DNA of 64,000 nt from Ilyobacter polytropus (GTDB lineage Bacteria; Fusobacteriota; Fusobacteriia; Fusobacteriales; Fusobacteriaceae), in the NCBI GenBank assembly GCA_003246855.1, contig QKCP01000025.1:34959-98958 (forward strand), read 5' to 3'. Both the position numbers and the translations under genes were made by a program. The notes below the pieces were generated by a model. It was given only the letters and a program-made list of their open reading frames with translations. It searched no databases and was not told the DNA's origin. Each line of letters begins with the position of its first letter. Position 1 is the first letter of the stretch. This document shows, piece by piece, positions 56,485 to 64,000 of this stretch.

Positions 56485-58321
56485 CCATTTTTCTCAGCAA
56501 AACCCTAGTGTTTCCAGGGTGTGACAGTTTCAGGTAAGTCTCGTAAAACTTCTCATACTTTTCTTTTTTTACAATCCCGTTTCTGTAATTTATCACATCG
56601 TTTATCATTAAATTTCCGTTTAAAACCTCTACTTTTCTTTGCACGCCAAACACTTTACCATGATACTTTAGGGTCTTTGGCATCAAGAGAAACTGGTAAT
56701 TTTCTGGGCACTTTATCTCGTACTGCCTTCTAAATTTAAAATCCTCTGTGCTTTCAAAATCAAGCTCCCTCTCTCCTGGATCAAGTTCCAAAATATATGG
56801 CGCCAAAGATGCATCTAGGTCGAAATACATGAACTCGCCGTCTGTAGCTGCATAGTTTTCCTGTATGTAATCGTAGGATATAGTAGTGTTTTCTCCTAAT
56901 TCTATTTTTAAATCACTGGTCGGTCTTGCAAAAATGGATATGGCGCTCATTAGCTTTTCATAATCCTTTTTCAAGTCGTATTCAGTCATATACTTGTATT
57001 TTGACCTTATAAGGCTTGCCATGCCGCCGCTGTAATTATTTTCTTTATGTACTGCAGCGTTCCCGTCTTGGTCTATTTTAACTGAATAAAAGATGTCCCT
57101 GGTATTTTTTGTTTTGCAGTTTATCTTTTCAAAACGTACCTTTTCGCCAAGAATCATAGCTATTTTTTTATCAAACTCACTCTCATCCATATTGTAAAAC
57201 TCGTTTAATATATCCACGTAGTAGACCTCTCCTGTAAGGTTTATCTTGGAAATCAAATAGGAAAATGGAAGTATGTTGCCGTTTTTTAAGTCCCTTTTAA
57301 GGTTGTGCTCTTCATCTCCTGCCACCAGGATGCTGCTCTCTATTCCTAGTCTTTTCATCAACCCGTCAAATATCGTGTATGCTTCTACAGGGGTACCGTA
57401 CCCGCTGTCTATTATCTCAGAAAAGTCCCTCGGTTGGAACTTGAATAAATCATCCTGTGGCATATATAGGAACTCCTCAGAAAAATAGCGTTTTATACGA
57501 TTTAAACTCTCCTGCTCGTTCTTAGAGCCCGCCAGCAGTTTGTCACAAAGATTAACTATAGACTGGTGCTCTGAATTTATATTTTTAAAATATTTGGAGT
57601 ATATAGCTTCGCCGTATTTTTCAACCCCTTTATAAGTACTTATGTATACTGTGGGAAATATTCTTTCAGGAAGAGGCATGCTCTGCTCTGGCTTGTAGGG
57701 TAATATCTCCTTGCTGCTGTATGTAAGTATCCACCTATTATCAGGTTTTTCTTTTGTTTTTTTTAATCCTTTTCCAAAATTACTCTCGGATACTTTTAGT
57801 TCCATGCTTTCGGGGTATTCTATTTTATAGATTTTCTCCATTGCCTTTTCTGTACCAGCAAAAACATAGGAATCAAAGATATCCCTTCCACTGCTGTTTT
57901 CCTTTATAAATTCCAAATGCACAGTATCCCCTACCTCCACGCCTAGGAAAGGGATAAGTAGCATTCTACTTACCGCAAACTCCATCATGCCACTTTCATA
58001 AGGTGAGTCCAATTCTTTTATTACATTTTTTCCAGTTCTCACTATACTGCCATCAGGTTTTTCTGTATATGCATCTACTAGTCTCACTTTTTCATATCTG
58101 CTGTCGTAAAAAACCTTAAATTCTGACAACTCTTTTTTCCCCTTGTAACTAAGTATCTTTTTTTCAACAAGTACTCTTTTTGTGTAGGTTTTATCAGGCT
58201 TTATTGTAAGTCCTGTATACTCTTTAGTCGTTAGGTAATCTGCAGTATCACCTGCAAAAACATAAATGCACAAGATAAGCTGCAGTATTATAATTCTGAT
58301 AAAATATCTCAACTCAATCAC
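56474..58321 (-). CDS. DUF3857 transglutaminase-like protein, degenerate active site
   Basis: An exported protein with signal peptide (residues 5-24, ending VFAG) and a DUF3857 domain (residues about 45-215) with a transglutaminase-like fold after it. In the place where the paralogue has GVCRD, this protein reads GTPVE (309-313), so the catalytic Cys is absent; the expected His segment reads FSYLISKI. Only the Asp-like VDI remains. The GTG start at 58321 overlaps the upstream stop as GTGA and has no separate ribosome site, so translation depends on coupling. A structural or partner role is more likely than catalysis. Confidence 0.75.
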   Translation of the reverse strand: MIELRYFIRIIILQLILCIYVFAGDTADYLTTKEYTGLTIKPDKTYTKRVLVEKKILSYKGKKELSEFKVFYDSRYEKVRLVDAYTEKPDGSIVRTGKNVIKELDSPYESGMMEFAVSRMLLIPFLGVEVGDTVHLEFIKENSSGRDIFDSYVFAGTEKAMEKIYKIEYPESMELKVSESNFGKGLKKTKEKPDNRWILTYSSKEILPYKPEQSMPLPERIFPTVYISTYKGVEKYGEAIYSKYFKNINSEHQSIVNLCDKLLAGSKNEQESLNRIKRYFSEEFLYMPQDDLFKFQPRDFSEIIDSGYGTPVEAYTIFDGLMKRLGIESSILVAGDEEHNLKRDLKNGNILPFSYLISKINLTGEVYYVDILNEFYNMDESEFDKKIAMILGEKVRFEKINCKTKNTRDIFYSVKIDQDGNAAVHKENNYSGGMASLIRSKYKYMTEYDLKKDYEKLMSAISIFARPTSDLKIELGENTTISYDYIQENYAATDGEFMYFDLDASLAPYILELDPGERELDFESTEDFKFRRQYEIKCPENYQFLLMPKTLKYHGKVFGVQRKVEVLNGNLMINDVINYRNGIVKKEKYEKFYETYLKLSHPGNTRVLLRKMVEK

Positions 58322-60237
58322 CGCTTTTTCACTATTATATATTTTTTATCGTAATTTTCAATATCCCCCAATACAGCTCTTATGGCGTAATAGTCCTCTA
58401 TACTGTACTCTAATTTTTTTAGACTAAGATTTTTTCTAAAACTCAGCCCATCTTTTGATTCTTTGTATGAAGCTATAAAGTCAAACGAATCGCTGTTCCT
58501 CCTAACATTAGGCGGTAAATTTAAGAATTCCACTCCGTCTATTGCAATGTCCACCTCTTCCTTAACTGAAACTGTTGAGTCCACGATCAGTGGATAGTTT
58601 CTCTCTGAAAGGCTAAACTCTGAAAGAATCCAGTTATGCATCCCAAATACATCCGAAAGCTGCGGCACTCTAAACATTTTATACTCTTCACCAACCACAA
58701 AATCCTCTATGTTATATTGTAAATTTATCTCCATCTTGTCATCTTTGAAGAGGTTTTCGGGGCTTATACTGAAAGATATCAGCTCTGTGTTTGCACTCAA
58801 ACTCTTCAGTAGACTTTTGAAAAATTTCTCTCTTTCGTCATGTTTCAAGCCTATTAAATATTTCCTGTATGCATTGTCGTTTATGCCCTGGAAAATAAGC
58901 CTGCTTTTAATCATAAACTTTCCATCGCTGTAATTAACCTGACTTTTTATGAATAGCTCATTTGATGAAGGTTTTGAAATGGAGTTGAATTTCAAAGTAT
59001 CTCCACCTTTTTTCGCAATTAAATAAGGCTTGCCGTCTAGATACTCTGGCATAAGGGTTTTGGTAGTTTCATCAGTAGGGTCCATTAATATGAGCTTGCC
59101 TTCGAGCTCTACACTTGCAATAGCATGGTTGAAAAAATTGTTTGGGAAATCTGCTTCCATCTGCCTGCTGGCATTCATCAACACCATGTTGGAATTATAG
59201 CCCAAGCTCCTCAGCATGGACACAATAAGAGCAGCCTTATCCCTGCATACGCCTGTCATAGTCTGTAGTGTGTAGTCGGAGTTGTGCGGCTCGAGGCCAG
59301 GCCTGTTATCCTCCTGGTTGATTCCCATATATCTAACATTCCTTGAAACCCAGAAAAATACAGCCTTGATCTTATCTATATCTTCTTGTTGCCCGTTAAT
59401 TATAAGTTCTGCCGCCTTGCTTACTGTGTCGTTCACTACTATTTTTGGCTCTGAGAGCTTATAATACCACTTGGATATCTCTTCCCAAGTGGGTGATGTG
59501 CCTACAGCCCATCTCATAGCTATGTCTATCATATTTGGCATTTGTGGTTCAGCGTTTATCTGCGGTACTTCAAAAACCGTAAACTTTTGCCACTCCTTTT
59601 TCCCAGCCCTGCCAGTTTCCAGGGTATAAGACCCCTGTATGCCGTTGTAAACCTTTGAAGTTCGTAATGGGTTGCTGGATGGTCCTGTTATTGTTGTACT
59701 TGAATAAAGTATGGGATAAAATTCCTGACCGCCTATATAGTCCGTATAGTTTCCGGGCATCCTTGTCTTTTTTGAACTCTCATACTCCTTTATATAAACT
59801 ATATCGCCTACCTTGATATCTGGTATGTTTATTACAATAAGCTTTTTATTCTCGTCATAGATGTTGCTCTCCTGGTCGGAGGGGTTATCCTGAATCTGCA
59901 TGCTGCTTCTAAAATCAAAGTCTAGCTCTTCCCCGTCTCTTATTATCTTTACGTCCACAAATTCTTTATTCGTGTACTCACTGTTGTATGATTCATACAA
60001 CAGTTTACTGTTGTCCCTTCCAAACTGGTCCAATATCTTGAAGTACTCCTCACTGCTCTTCTGGTAGTTCCCATCACTAAAGTACTCTATATCCTCAACT
60101 CTTTTAACTAAAACCCTGTGGGCGTTTGGAAAATTGTTTTTTGTGGCTTTTTCCATCAATTCTTTAAAATTATCTCCTAAAGAAAAAACCGTGATGAAAT
60201 TTATCAAAAAGGTCAAAACAACAAAATACTTTTTCAT
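58318..60237 (-). CDS. DUF3857 transglutaminase-like protein, intact triad
   Basis: Exported or periplasmic protein: the signal segment MKKYFVVLTFLINFITVFS is followed by a DUF3857 domain (about residues 60-230) and a transglutaminase core. The triad is complete: Cys331 in GVCRDKA, His371 in FFNHAIASVEL and Asp386 in ILMDPTDE. Proteins of this form occur in diderms with unknown substrates; they may act as proteases or cross-linkers. The start overlaps the coiled-coil gene stop as ATGA. It is paired with the degenerate copy downstream, 4 bp overlap, and they probably work together. Confidence 0.82.
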   Translation of the reverse strand: MKKYFVVLTFLINFITVFSLGDNFKELMEKATKNNFPNAHRVLVKRVEDIEYFSDGNYQKSSEEYFKILDQFGRDNSKLLYESYNSEYTNKEFVDVKIIRDGEELDFDFRSSMQIQDNPSDQESNIYDENKKLIVINIPDIKVGDIVYIKEYESSKKTRMPGNYTDYIGGQEFYPILYSSTTITGPSSNPLRTSKVYNGIQGSYTLETGRAGKKEWQKFTVFEVPQINAEPQMPNMIDIAMRWAVGTSPTWEEISKWYYKLSEPKIVVNDTVSKAAELIINGQQEDIDKIKAVFFWVSRNVRYMGINQEDNRPGLEPHNSDYTLQTMTGVCRDKAALIVSMLRSLGYNSNMVLMNASRQMEADFPNNFFNHAIASVELEGKLILMDPTDETTKTLMPEYLDGKPYLIAKKGGDTLKFNSISKPSSNELFIKSQVNYSDGKFMIKSRLIFQGINDNAYRKYLIGLKHDEREKFFKSLLKSLSANTELISFSISPENLFKDDKMEINLQYNIEDFVVGEEYKMFRVPQLSDVFGMHNWILSEFSLSERNYPLIVDSTVSVKEEVDIAIDGVEFLNLPPNVRRNSDSFDFIASYKESKDGLSFRKNLSLKKLEYSIEDYYAIRAVLGDIENYDKKYIIVKKR

Positions 60238-60581
60238 AGCCCCCCACCGTCTTTCATAGCCTTTATCTTACTCTTTAGCTCGATATTTTCTCCCTCTAAA
60301 TTTTTGACCCTCATCCTAAGCCTACTGTTTTCCTCAGACAAATTCTTAAGTTCTGCTCCCTTTTTTCTGATGTCATCCTGCAGCCTTTGTATTTTATCTT
60401 TCTGTTCCCACTCTTTTCCCGACAAACTTTTCAGCTTTCTGGCAATTTTTTTATTCTTCTTTTTCTGCTTCTTGTAGTCCTCATATGTTACTTTTTCCCC
60501 TACCTTGAATAAAAATTCAAAGGGCAGTTTTAACAGTTTCATTATGTTTAAAATAAGCCAGTTCTTTTTCGATTTACTCAC
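60234..60581 (-). CDS. Coiled-coil protein of unknown function
   Basis: A 115-residue basic protein. Residues about 50-110 form an uninterrupted heptad-like coiled coil (DKIQRLQDDIRKKGAELKNL and LRMRVKNLEGENIELKSKI, with leucines at regular steps); the N-terminal 30 residues contain a hydrophobic, Leu-rich patch. No family is recognised. The GTG at 60581 begins only five bases after the U-run of the upstream terminator and lacks a well-spaced ribosome site; the nearest is GAGG directly before it. It overlaps the intact DUF3857 gene as ATGA and so belongs to that unit. Confidence 0.6.
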   Translation of the reverse strand: MSKSKKNWLILNIMKLLKLPFEFLFKVGEKVTYEDYKKQKKKNKKIARKLKSLSGKEWEQKDKIQRLQDDIRKKGAELKNLSEENSRLRMRVKNLEGENIELKSKIKAMKDGGGL

Positions 60582-60586
60582 CTCAC

Positions 60587-60613
60587 AAAAAAAGGCAGCC
60601 TTGTGAGCTACCT
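60587..60613 (-). terminator. Terminator after the YgiN-like gene
   Basis: Minus-strand AGGTAGC (60607-60613) and GCTGCCT (60593-60599), one wobble pair, with a 7-base loop and seven T residues. The next gene starts at 60581, leaving no room for a promoter between. Confidence 0.8.
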
Positions 60614-60901
60614 CTATTTTAAAAATTTATAGATGTTTACATCCTTAGGTTTTGAACACATTTCATCCATAAGAGGAATATATTTTTTGAAATGCGGTGT
60701 CTCGAAATGTTCTAATAGATCTTCGTTATTTTCCCACTCCTCTATAAAGGTGAATATAGTCTCGTCTTCTACATCCCTATACAGCTCGTATTTTACGTAT
60801 TTGGGTTCTTTTCTAGTTTCCTCAACCATTATAGAAGCGTACTCAACGAATTTCTCTACTTCCGATTTTTTTACATAGCATTTTGCAACTGCTGTTATCA
60901 T
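60614..60901 (-). CDS. YgiN-like antibiotic-biosynthesis monooxygenase-fold protein
   Basis: A 95-residue dimeric alpha+beta barrel protein of the ABM family. The pattern MITAVAKCYVKKSEVEKF, then EPKYVKYELYRDVED and FIEEWENNEDLLEHFETPHF matches YgiN-type putative quinol monooxygenases, which act without a cofactor. The His of the HF segment is the conserved active-site residue. Substrate is unknown. AGGAGG lies 7 bases before the ATG. It seems to be a single-gene unit with a terminator right behind it. Confidence 0.85.
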   Translation of the reverse strand: MITAVAKCYVKKSEVEKFVEYASIMVEETRKEPKYVKYELYRDVEDETIFTFIEEWENNEDLLEHFETPHFKKYIPLMDEMCSKPKDVNIYKFLK

Positions 60902-61029
60902 CTGCTTCCTCCTATCTTATATTGATATAACCATGACTTCTTCTTCACCTATAAATTTCAGTATCAAAGCAATATATGTCTAGGTTAATTTTATTAAAAG
61001 TATAGCACTTTCATTATTCAAACACAAAT

Positions 61030-61060
61030 ATATTTTGATTTTATTTAAATATCAAAATAT
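61030..61060. promoter_or_regulatory. Inverted repeat at the UDG-like gene promoter, candidate operator
   Basis: ATATTTTGAT (61030-61039) and ATCAAAATAT (61051-61060) are perfect 10-base arms with an 11-base spacer. The right arm abuts the extended -10, so a bound regulator would cover the -35 region. No regulator gene is near. Confidence 0.5.
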
Positions 61061-61068
61061 GATATAAT
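61060..61068 (+). promoter_or_regulatory. Extended -10 promoter for the UDG-like gene
   Basis: TGATATAAT combines the extended TG element with a perfect TATAAT (61063-61068), 17 bases upstream of the ATG at 61086. The -35 region at this distance is poor (TTTATT), which the TG element may compensate. The transcript would have a very short leader. Confidence 0.6.
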
Positions 61069-61085
61069 TTAACTAGGTGATTTAG

Positions 61086-61787
61086 ATGACTGAAAGCCAA
61101 TTTTTAGACTTTTTAAATGTAAAAAAAATCTTTAAAAAAGAAATAGAAAATTTGACACTCGCTACTCCTGACCTCGCTGAAGAAATTTTATCTATCCAGG
61201 ATAAATCTTATGAGATGTTGAATCCTTTGGTATACAATGAAAAGTTTGACGATGTCACCAAAGATTTTAATATAAAGTACATATGGGTTACTGATAATCC
61301 GGGAGTCAAAGAGTGCCAACAAAAACGCTACGGTGTTGGCAGCTCTGGATCTGCTGGAAAAAACTTTATGGAAAGCTACGGCTTGGTCGAAGACTTTGAC
61401 AGGGAAGTGCTCATTTTGAACAAAAGCCCAATCCATACCAGGGTAACTGCAGACCTTGCAAAACTTAAATCCATGGGGCCTGTTTACGGTGATTGCCAAA
61501 AGTTAATGGCTAAGCTGTGCTTTGATCTTCACTCCATACTAGACTGCGAGCTATGGATTTTAGGGACTTCAAACCTCGACAAAATATTCAACCCTTTTAA
61601 AACTGAATTCAATAATTTTTACAAGGCAGGACTCCTTGTAAATAAAGTGTTCTTATATAATCATTTTTCACAGGGTCAGTTTAAAAAAGCATACAATATT
61701 TATAATAAAGAAAACCCTGACCTTAGCCCTAATGAGTTGTGCAGGTTGATCGGTGCTGAAAATCGTAATAAATTATTTAAGGGGTAG
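61086..61787 (+). CDS. Uracil-DNA glycosylase superfamily-like protein
   Basis: The 233-residue protein shows the order of motifs seen in the UDG superfamily: a D-N-P-G segment in WVTDNPGVKE, RYGVGSSGSAGKNF, LILNKSPIHT as a central strand, LWILGTSNLDKIF, and NHFSQGQ near the end, in the position of the HPSP-type motif. These suggest a base-excision or DNA-binding function but not which base. The first 55 residues are helical and unlike the core. It is followed by pepF after 5 bases, probably as an operon. The call rests on fold-level pattern, so it is tentative. Confidence 0.5.
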   Translation: MTESQFLDFLNVKKIFKKEIENLTLATPDLAEEILSIQDKSYEMLNPLVYNEKFDDVTKDFNIKYIWVTDNPGVKECQQKRYGVGSSGSAGKNFMESYGLVEDFDREVLILNKSPIHTRVTADLAKLKSMGPVYGDCQKLMAKLCFDLHSILDCELWILGTSNLDKIFNPFKTEFNNFYKAGLLVNKVFLYNHFSQGQFKKAYNIYNKENPDLSPNELCRLIGAENRNKLFKG

Positions 61788-61792
61788 AGCTC

Positions 61793-63709
61793 ATGAAAAA
61801 AAAATTGATATTAGGACTTTGTGCCTGTACTTTGTTACTAGGAGGATTCAATATGGAAAAAGTTAATGCTATGAACCAGGAAAATAAAAATATAAAAAGG
61901 GTGGATATCGACCAAAAGTACAAGTGGAAACTATCCGATCTCTACCAAAATTGGGATGAATGGGAAAAAGATTATAAAAAGATGGATCAGATGATAAGCG
62001 AGATTGCATCCTTTAAGGGCAAGCTAAGGGATAACCCTGAAACTTTTGCAAAGGCTGTTCTGCTGAATGAAGAGTTTGATATTCTGTCATATAAAGTTTT
62101 CCGTTATCCTCAATTGATGCTTGACTTAAATTCTAAAGACCAATTTGTGGCTTCTAAATTTCAGAAAGTCCAGATACTTTTCAGCAAATTTTCAATCCAA
62201 AATTCTTGGATTGCACCGGAAATTCTCTCCATCCCTATGGAAACTGTAATCGGTTGGATTGATACAAATCCGGATCTAGAGCCGCACAGATTTAGCATTA
62301 TGAACATGTTTAGACTTCAAAAACACGTCTTAAGCGAGGATAAGGAGAAGCTGCTTTCATTTTATTCGCAGTTTTCTTCAAGCCCAAAATCTATATATTC
62401 TCAGCTTTCAACAGCTGATATAAAATTTAACGAAGTAAAATTGTCGAACGATGAAACCATAAAGATAAGCCCTGCAAATTACTCTAGGATATTGGCAACA
62501 AATAGAAATCAAGATGACAGGAAAAAGACCTTCGAAGCTCTTTACTCAGTATACCAGGACTACCAGAATACATATGCTTCCATCTATAATGCCAGCGTTC
62601 AAGCAGATTGGGCGTCATCTCAAGCGAGAAACTATACTTCCTCTCTTGAAGCAGCCTTAGAGGGAGACAACATACCTACAGAGGTTTACAGAAACCTTGT
62701 GCAGACAGTCGGCGAAAACACAGCCCCACTTAAAAGATATGCAAGGCTCCGTAAAAAGATACTCGGCCTTGAAAAATACCACGTTTATGATGGATCTGTT
62801 GCTATCGTGGATTTTGATAAAAAATACAGCTATGATGACGTCACAAAATGGATCTTAGAGTCTACTGAGCCCCTAGGGGGAGAATACCAGGAAAAACTGA
62901 AAAATGCCCTTAATGGTAAATGGATCGATGTATACGAAACAGAAGGTAAAAGAAGCGGAGCATATTCTGCTGGAGTTTATGGCGTACATCCTTATATGCT
63001 TCTAAACTACAACGAGACATTAGACTCTGTTTTTACCCTTGCACACGAACTTGGGCACACCATGCATACCATGCTTTCTAGCGAGGCTCAGCCTTTCGCT
63101 ACACATGAGTATACTATTTTTATCGCAGAGGTGGCTTCTACTTTTAACGAGAGACTGCTCTTAGACTATCTCTTAAATAGAACAACGGATCCAAAAGAGA
63201 GGATAGCTCTGTTGCAGCAAGAGATAAGAAATCTTACAGGTACCTTCTACTTCCAGGCACTTTTAGCAGATTTTGAGCTTCAAGTTCATGAACTTGCCGA
63301 AAAAGGAGAAGCTATAACTTCTGAGGTGCTAGGAGATACAATGTCAGCAATATATGATAAATACTACGGAGATTCCGTTGAAAAAGAGGATCTACTTCGT
63401 GTGGTATGGGCTAGAGTTCCCCATTTTTTCAACTCACCATTTTACGTTTATCAATATGCTACCTGCTTTGTTTCCTCAGCTGTTTTATACGATAAAATAA
63501 CCAATCCAGAAAACAGCAAGGCAGAAAGAGAGGAAGCCCTCAAAAAATACATATCACTTCTGAAATCAGGCGGAAACGACTACCCTATGGAGCAGCTTAA
63601 AAAAGCGGGGGTAGACCTAACTCAAAAAGAAGTCACTCTAGCCCTTACAAAACAGCTAGACATTATGCTGGATCTTTTGGAAAAAGAGATTGAAAATTTA
63701 GAAAAATAG
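61793..63709 (+). CDS. pepF: Oligoendopeptidase F with signal peptide and an internal alternative start
   Basis: An M3B zinc peptidase: the motif TLAHELGHTMHTM, the third ligand in EYTIFIAEVASTFNE and the PepF C-terminal pattern FFNSPFYVYQYATCF. Length is 638 residues. The long form, from 61793 (AGGGG before it), begins with a signal peptide, MKKKLILGLCACTLLLGG, with a cleavable VNA, so it would be exported. A second ATG at 61853 (codon 21) has a perfect AGGAGG 7 bases ahead and would give a cytoplasmic enzyme without the signal. PepF is usually cytoplasmic and starts without a signal. Both forms may be made. Confidence 0.9.
   Translation: MKKKLILGLCACTLLLGGFNMEKVNAMNQENKNIKRVDIDQKYKWKLSDLYQNWDEWEKDYKKMDQMISEIASFKGKLRDNPETFAKAVLLNEEFDILSYKVFRYPQLMLDLNSKDQFVASKFQKVQILFSKFSIQNSWIAPEILSIPMETVIGWIDTNPDLEPHRFSIMNMFRLQKHVLSEDKEKLLSFYSQFSSSPKSIYSQLSTADIKFNEVKLSNDETIKISPANYSRILATNRNQDDRKKTFEALYSVYQDYQNTYASIYNASVQADWASSQARNYTSSLEAALEGDNIPTEVYRNLVQTVGENTAPLKRYARLRKKILGLEKYHVYDGSVAIVDFDKKYSYDDVTKWILESTEPLGGEYQEKLKNALNGKWIDVYETEGKRSGAYSAGVYGVHPYMLLNYNETLDSVFTLAHELGHTMHTMLSSEAQPFATHEYTIFIAEVASTFNERLLLDYLLNRTTDPKERIALLQQEIRNLTGTFYFQALLADFELQVHELAEKGEAITSEVLGDTMSAIYDKYYGDSVEKEDLLRVVWARVPHFFNSPFYVYQYATCFVSSAVLYDKITNPENSKAEREEALKKYISLLKSGGNDYPMEQLKKAGVDLTQKEVTLALTKQLDIMLDLLEKEIENLEK
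61840..61855 (+). promoter_or_regulatory. Internal ribosome binding site and start in pepF
   Basis: AGGAGG (61840-61845), a 7-base spacer and ATG (61853-61855) lie inside the signal peptide coding segment, in the pepF frame. The spacing is ideal. It would start the protein at MEKVNA, after the signal core. Confidence 0.6.
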
Positions 63710-63720
63710 GGGTGTTTTTT

Positions 63721-63804
63721 ATGAAGTTTTTAAAAAAAATATGGTTTGTTCTGGCAGCTTTTATTTTTGGTGTATTATCAAAACAAGTGCACCACTTAAA
63801 ATAA
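63721..63804 (+). CDS. Very short membrane-type reading frame, possibly a truncated gene
   Basis: A 27-codon frame (MKFLKKIWFVLAAFIFGVLS, then KQVHHLK and stop) preceded by AGGGGTG at about 6 bases, 11 bp after pepF. The first 20 residues look like a signal or membrane anchor. It ends a few bases before the insertion sequence begins, so it may be the start of a gene cut by the IS, or a real small membrane protein. No database family was recognised. Confidence 0.4.
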   Translation: MKFLKKIWFVLAAFIFGVLSKQVHHLK

Positions 63805-64000
63805 AAAGACCTCTCATAGAAAATCCTGTAGAATGTAGTCACCACAAAAACATTTACAAAGGAGTCTTCTATGAAAGATTACAATCATCGTAGCATAAAT
63901 GAAAGAGAAAATATAGCAAAATTACAAGCTAAAGGACTATCTAAAAGAGAAATTTCGAGAAGAATCAACCGCTCTCATTCTACTGTAATTAGAGAGTTAA
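63805..64000 (+). mobile_element. IS30-family insertion sequence, left part
   Basis: The transposase start at 63871 marks an IS30-family element running out of the window. The left end lies between the pepF stop (63709) and 63871; its inverted repeat cannot be set without the right end, so 63805 is an approximation. Confidence 0.6.
63871..64000 (+). CDS. IS30-family transposase, N-terminal part
   Basis: Forty-three codons are visible, beginning MKDYNHRSINERENIAKL and continuing with KGLSKREISRRI and NRSHSTVIREL. This is the helix-turn-helix that IS30 transposases use to bind the terminal repeats. The catalytic DDE domain lies beyond the window. AAAGGAG precedes the ATG by about 6 bases. It is the only sign of a mobile element in the window. 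Confidence 0.85.
   Translation, partial: MKDYNHRSINERENIAKLQAKGLSKREISRRINRSHSTVIREL

Noticed and set aside
61030-61060. FNR/CRP-type box (TTGAT-N4-ATCAA) at the UDG-like gene
   Set aside because: The half-sites match but the spacer is 11 bases instead of 4.

Overview
The window reads as chromosome of a low-GC, diderm bacterium, most likely a member of the Fusobacteriota (a marine or intestinal Ilyobacter/Propionigenium/Cetobacterium-like relative; the genus cannot be fixed from sequence alone). The reasons are a full Gram-negative envelope set (TamB, BamA, Skp/OmpH, LpxD, two LspA, lipoproteins, beta-barrel protein) mixed with regulators and transporters more typical of Firmicutes (HPr kinase, YitT, SepF, NiaR, KtrAB, NrnA, 3H-type repressor), AT-rich spacers, and SD-led ATG/GTG/TTG starts. 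No rRNA, tRNA or CRISPR array was recognised. No gene-free stretch exceeds about 210 bp; the largest (9870-10071, 36380-36591, 60902-61085, 14046-14228) hold promoters, terminators and leaders, which are listed.

Layout. 1-6630 (+): one compact gene string, hprK (5' end cut by the window) - yitT - folB - folK/TudS-like fusion - nrnA - CsgG-like lipoprotein - DUF799 lipoprotein - sepF - acpH, ending in a bidirectional hairpin shared with the convergent class A PBP gene. 6646-9869 (-): PBP1A and rlmN. 10072-12360 (+): MalY/PatB-type C-S lyase and an outer-membrane beta-barrel gene whose signal-peptide start is out of frame by one base. 12438-15206 (-): pyrG with its own promoter and an attenuator-like leader, then fba with a Rex-like operator on its promoter. 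15289-19050 (-): S55 peptidase-domain protein, DUF2344, serS and a small membrane protein. 19179-23368 (-): methyltransferase, Bax-like glucosaminidase, M3 peptidase, first lspA and a YgjP-like metalloprotein behind a perfect-consensus promoter. 23457-32305 (-): the outer-membrane biogenesis string rsmG - tamB - bamA - skp - lpxD. 32396-36379 (-): ktrB - ktrA - mnmG. 36592-38252 (-): CDGSH protein, Ub/Mut7-C protein, TSCPD protein. 38393-39067 (+): a glycerophosphodiesterase. 39091-50694 (-): MazG-like protein; then tex - sensor kinase - ileS - second lspA - glyQ - glyS. 50783-60901 (-): niaR; metG - galU; a DUF374 acyltransferase - pdxA; ybaB; two DUF3857 transglutaminase-like proteins with a coiled-coil protein; and a YgiN-like monooxygenase. 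61086-63709 (+): UDG-superfamily-like protein and an oligoendopeptidase F that carries a signal peptide. The window ends in the left part of an IS30-family insertion sequence.

The content is mostly housekeeping: translation (four aminoacyl-tRNA synthetases, RlmN, RsmG, MnmG), envelope assembly, folate and nucleotide metabolism, and K+ uptake. No defence island or large accessory system was found. The most unusual signals are local: a histidine kinase without its phospho-acceptor histidine; an oligoendopeptidase with two well-supported starts, one exported and one cytosolic; a frame-broken surface protein gene; a folate-enzyme/desulfurase-like fusion; a tandem pair of one intact and one degenerate transglutaminase-like protein; and candidate redox and pyrimidine control sites at fba and pyrG.
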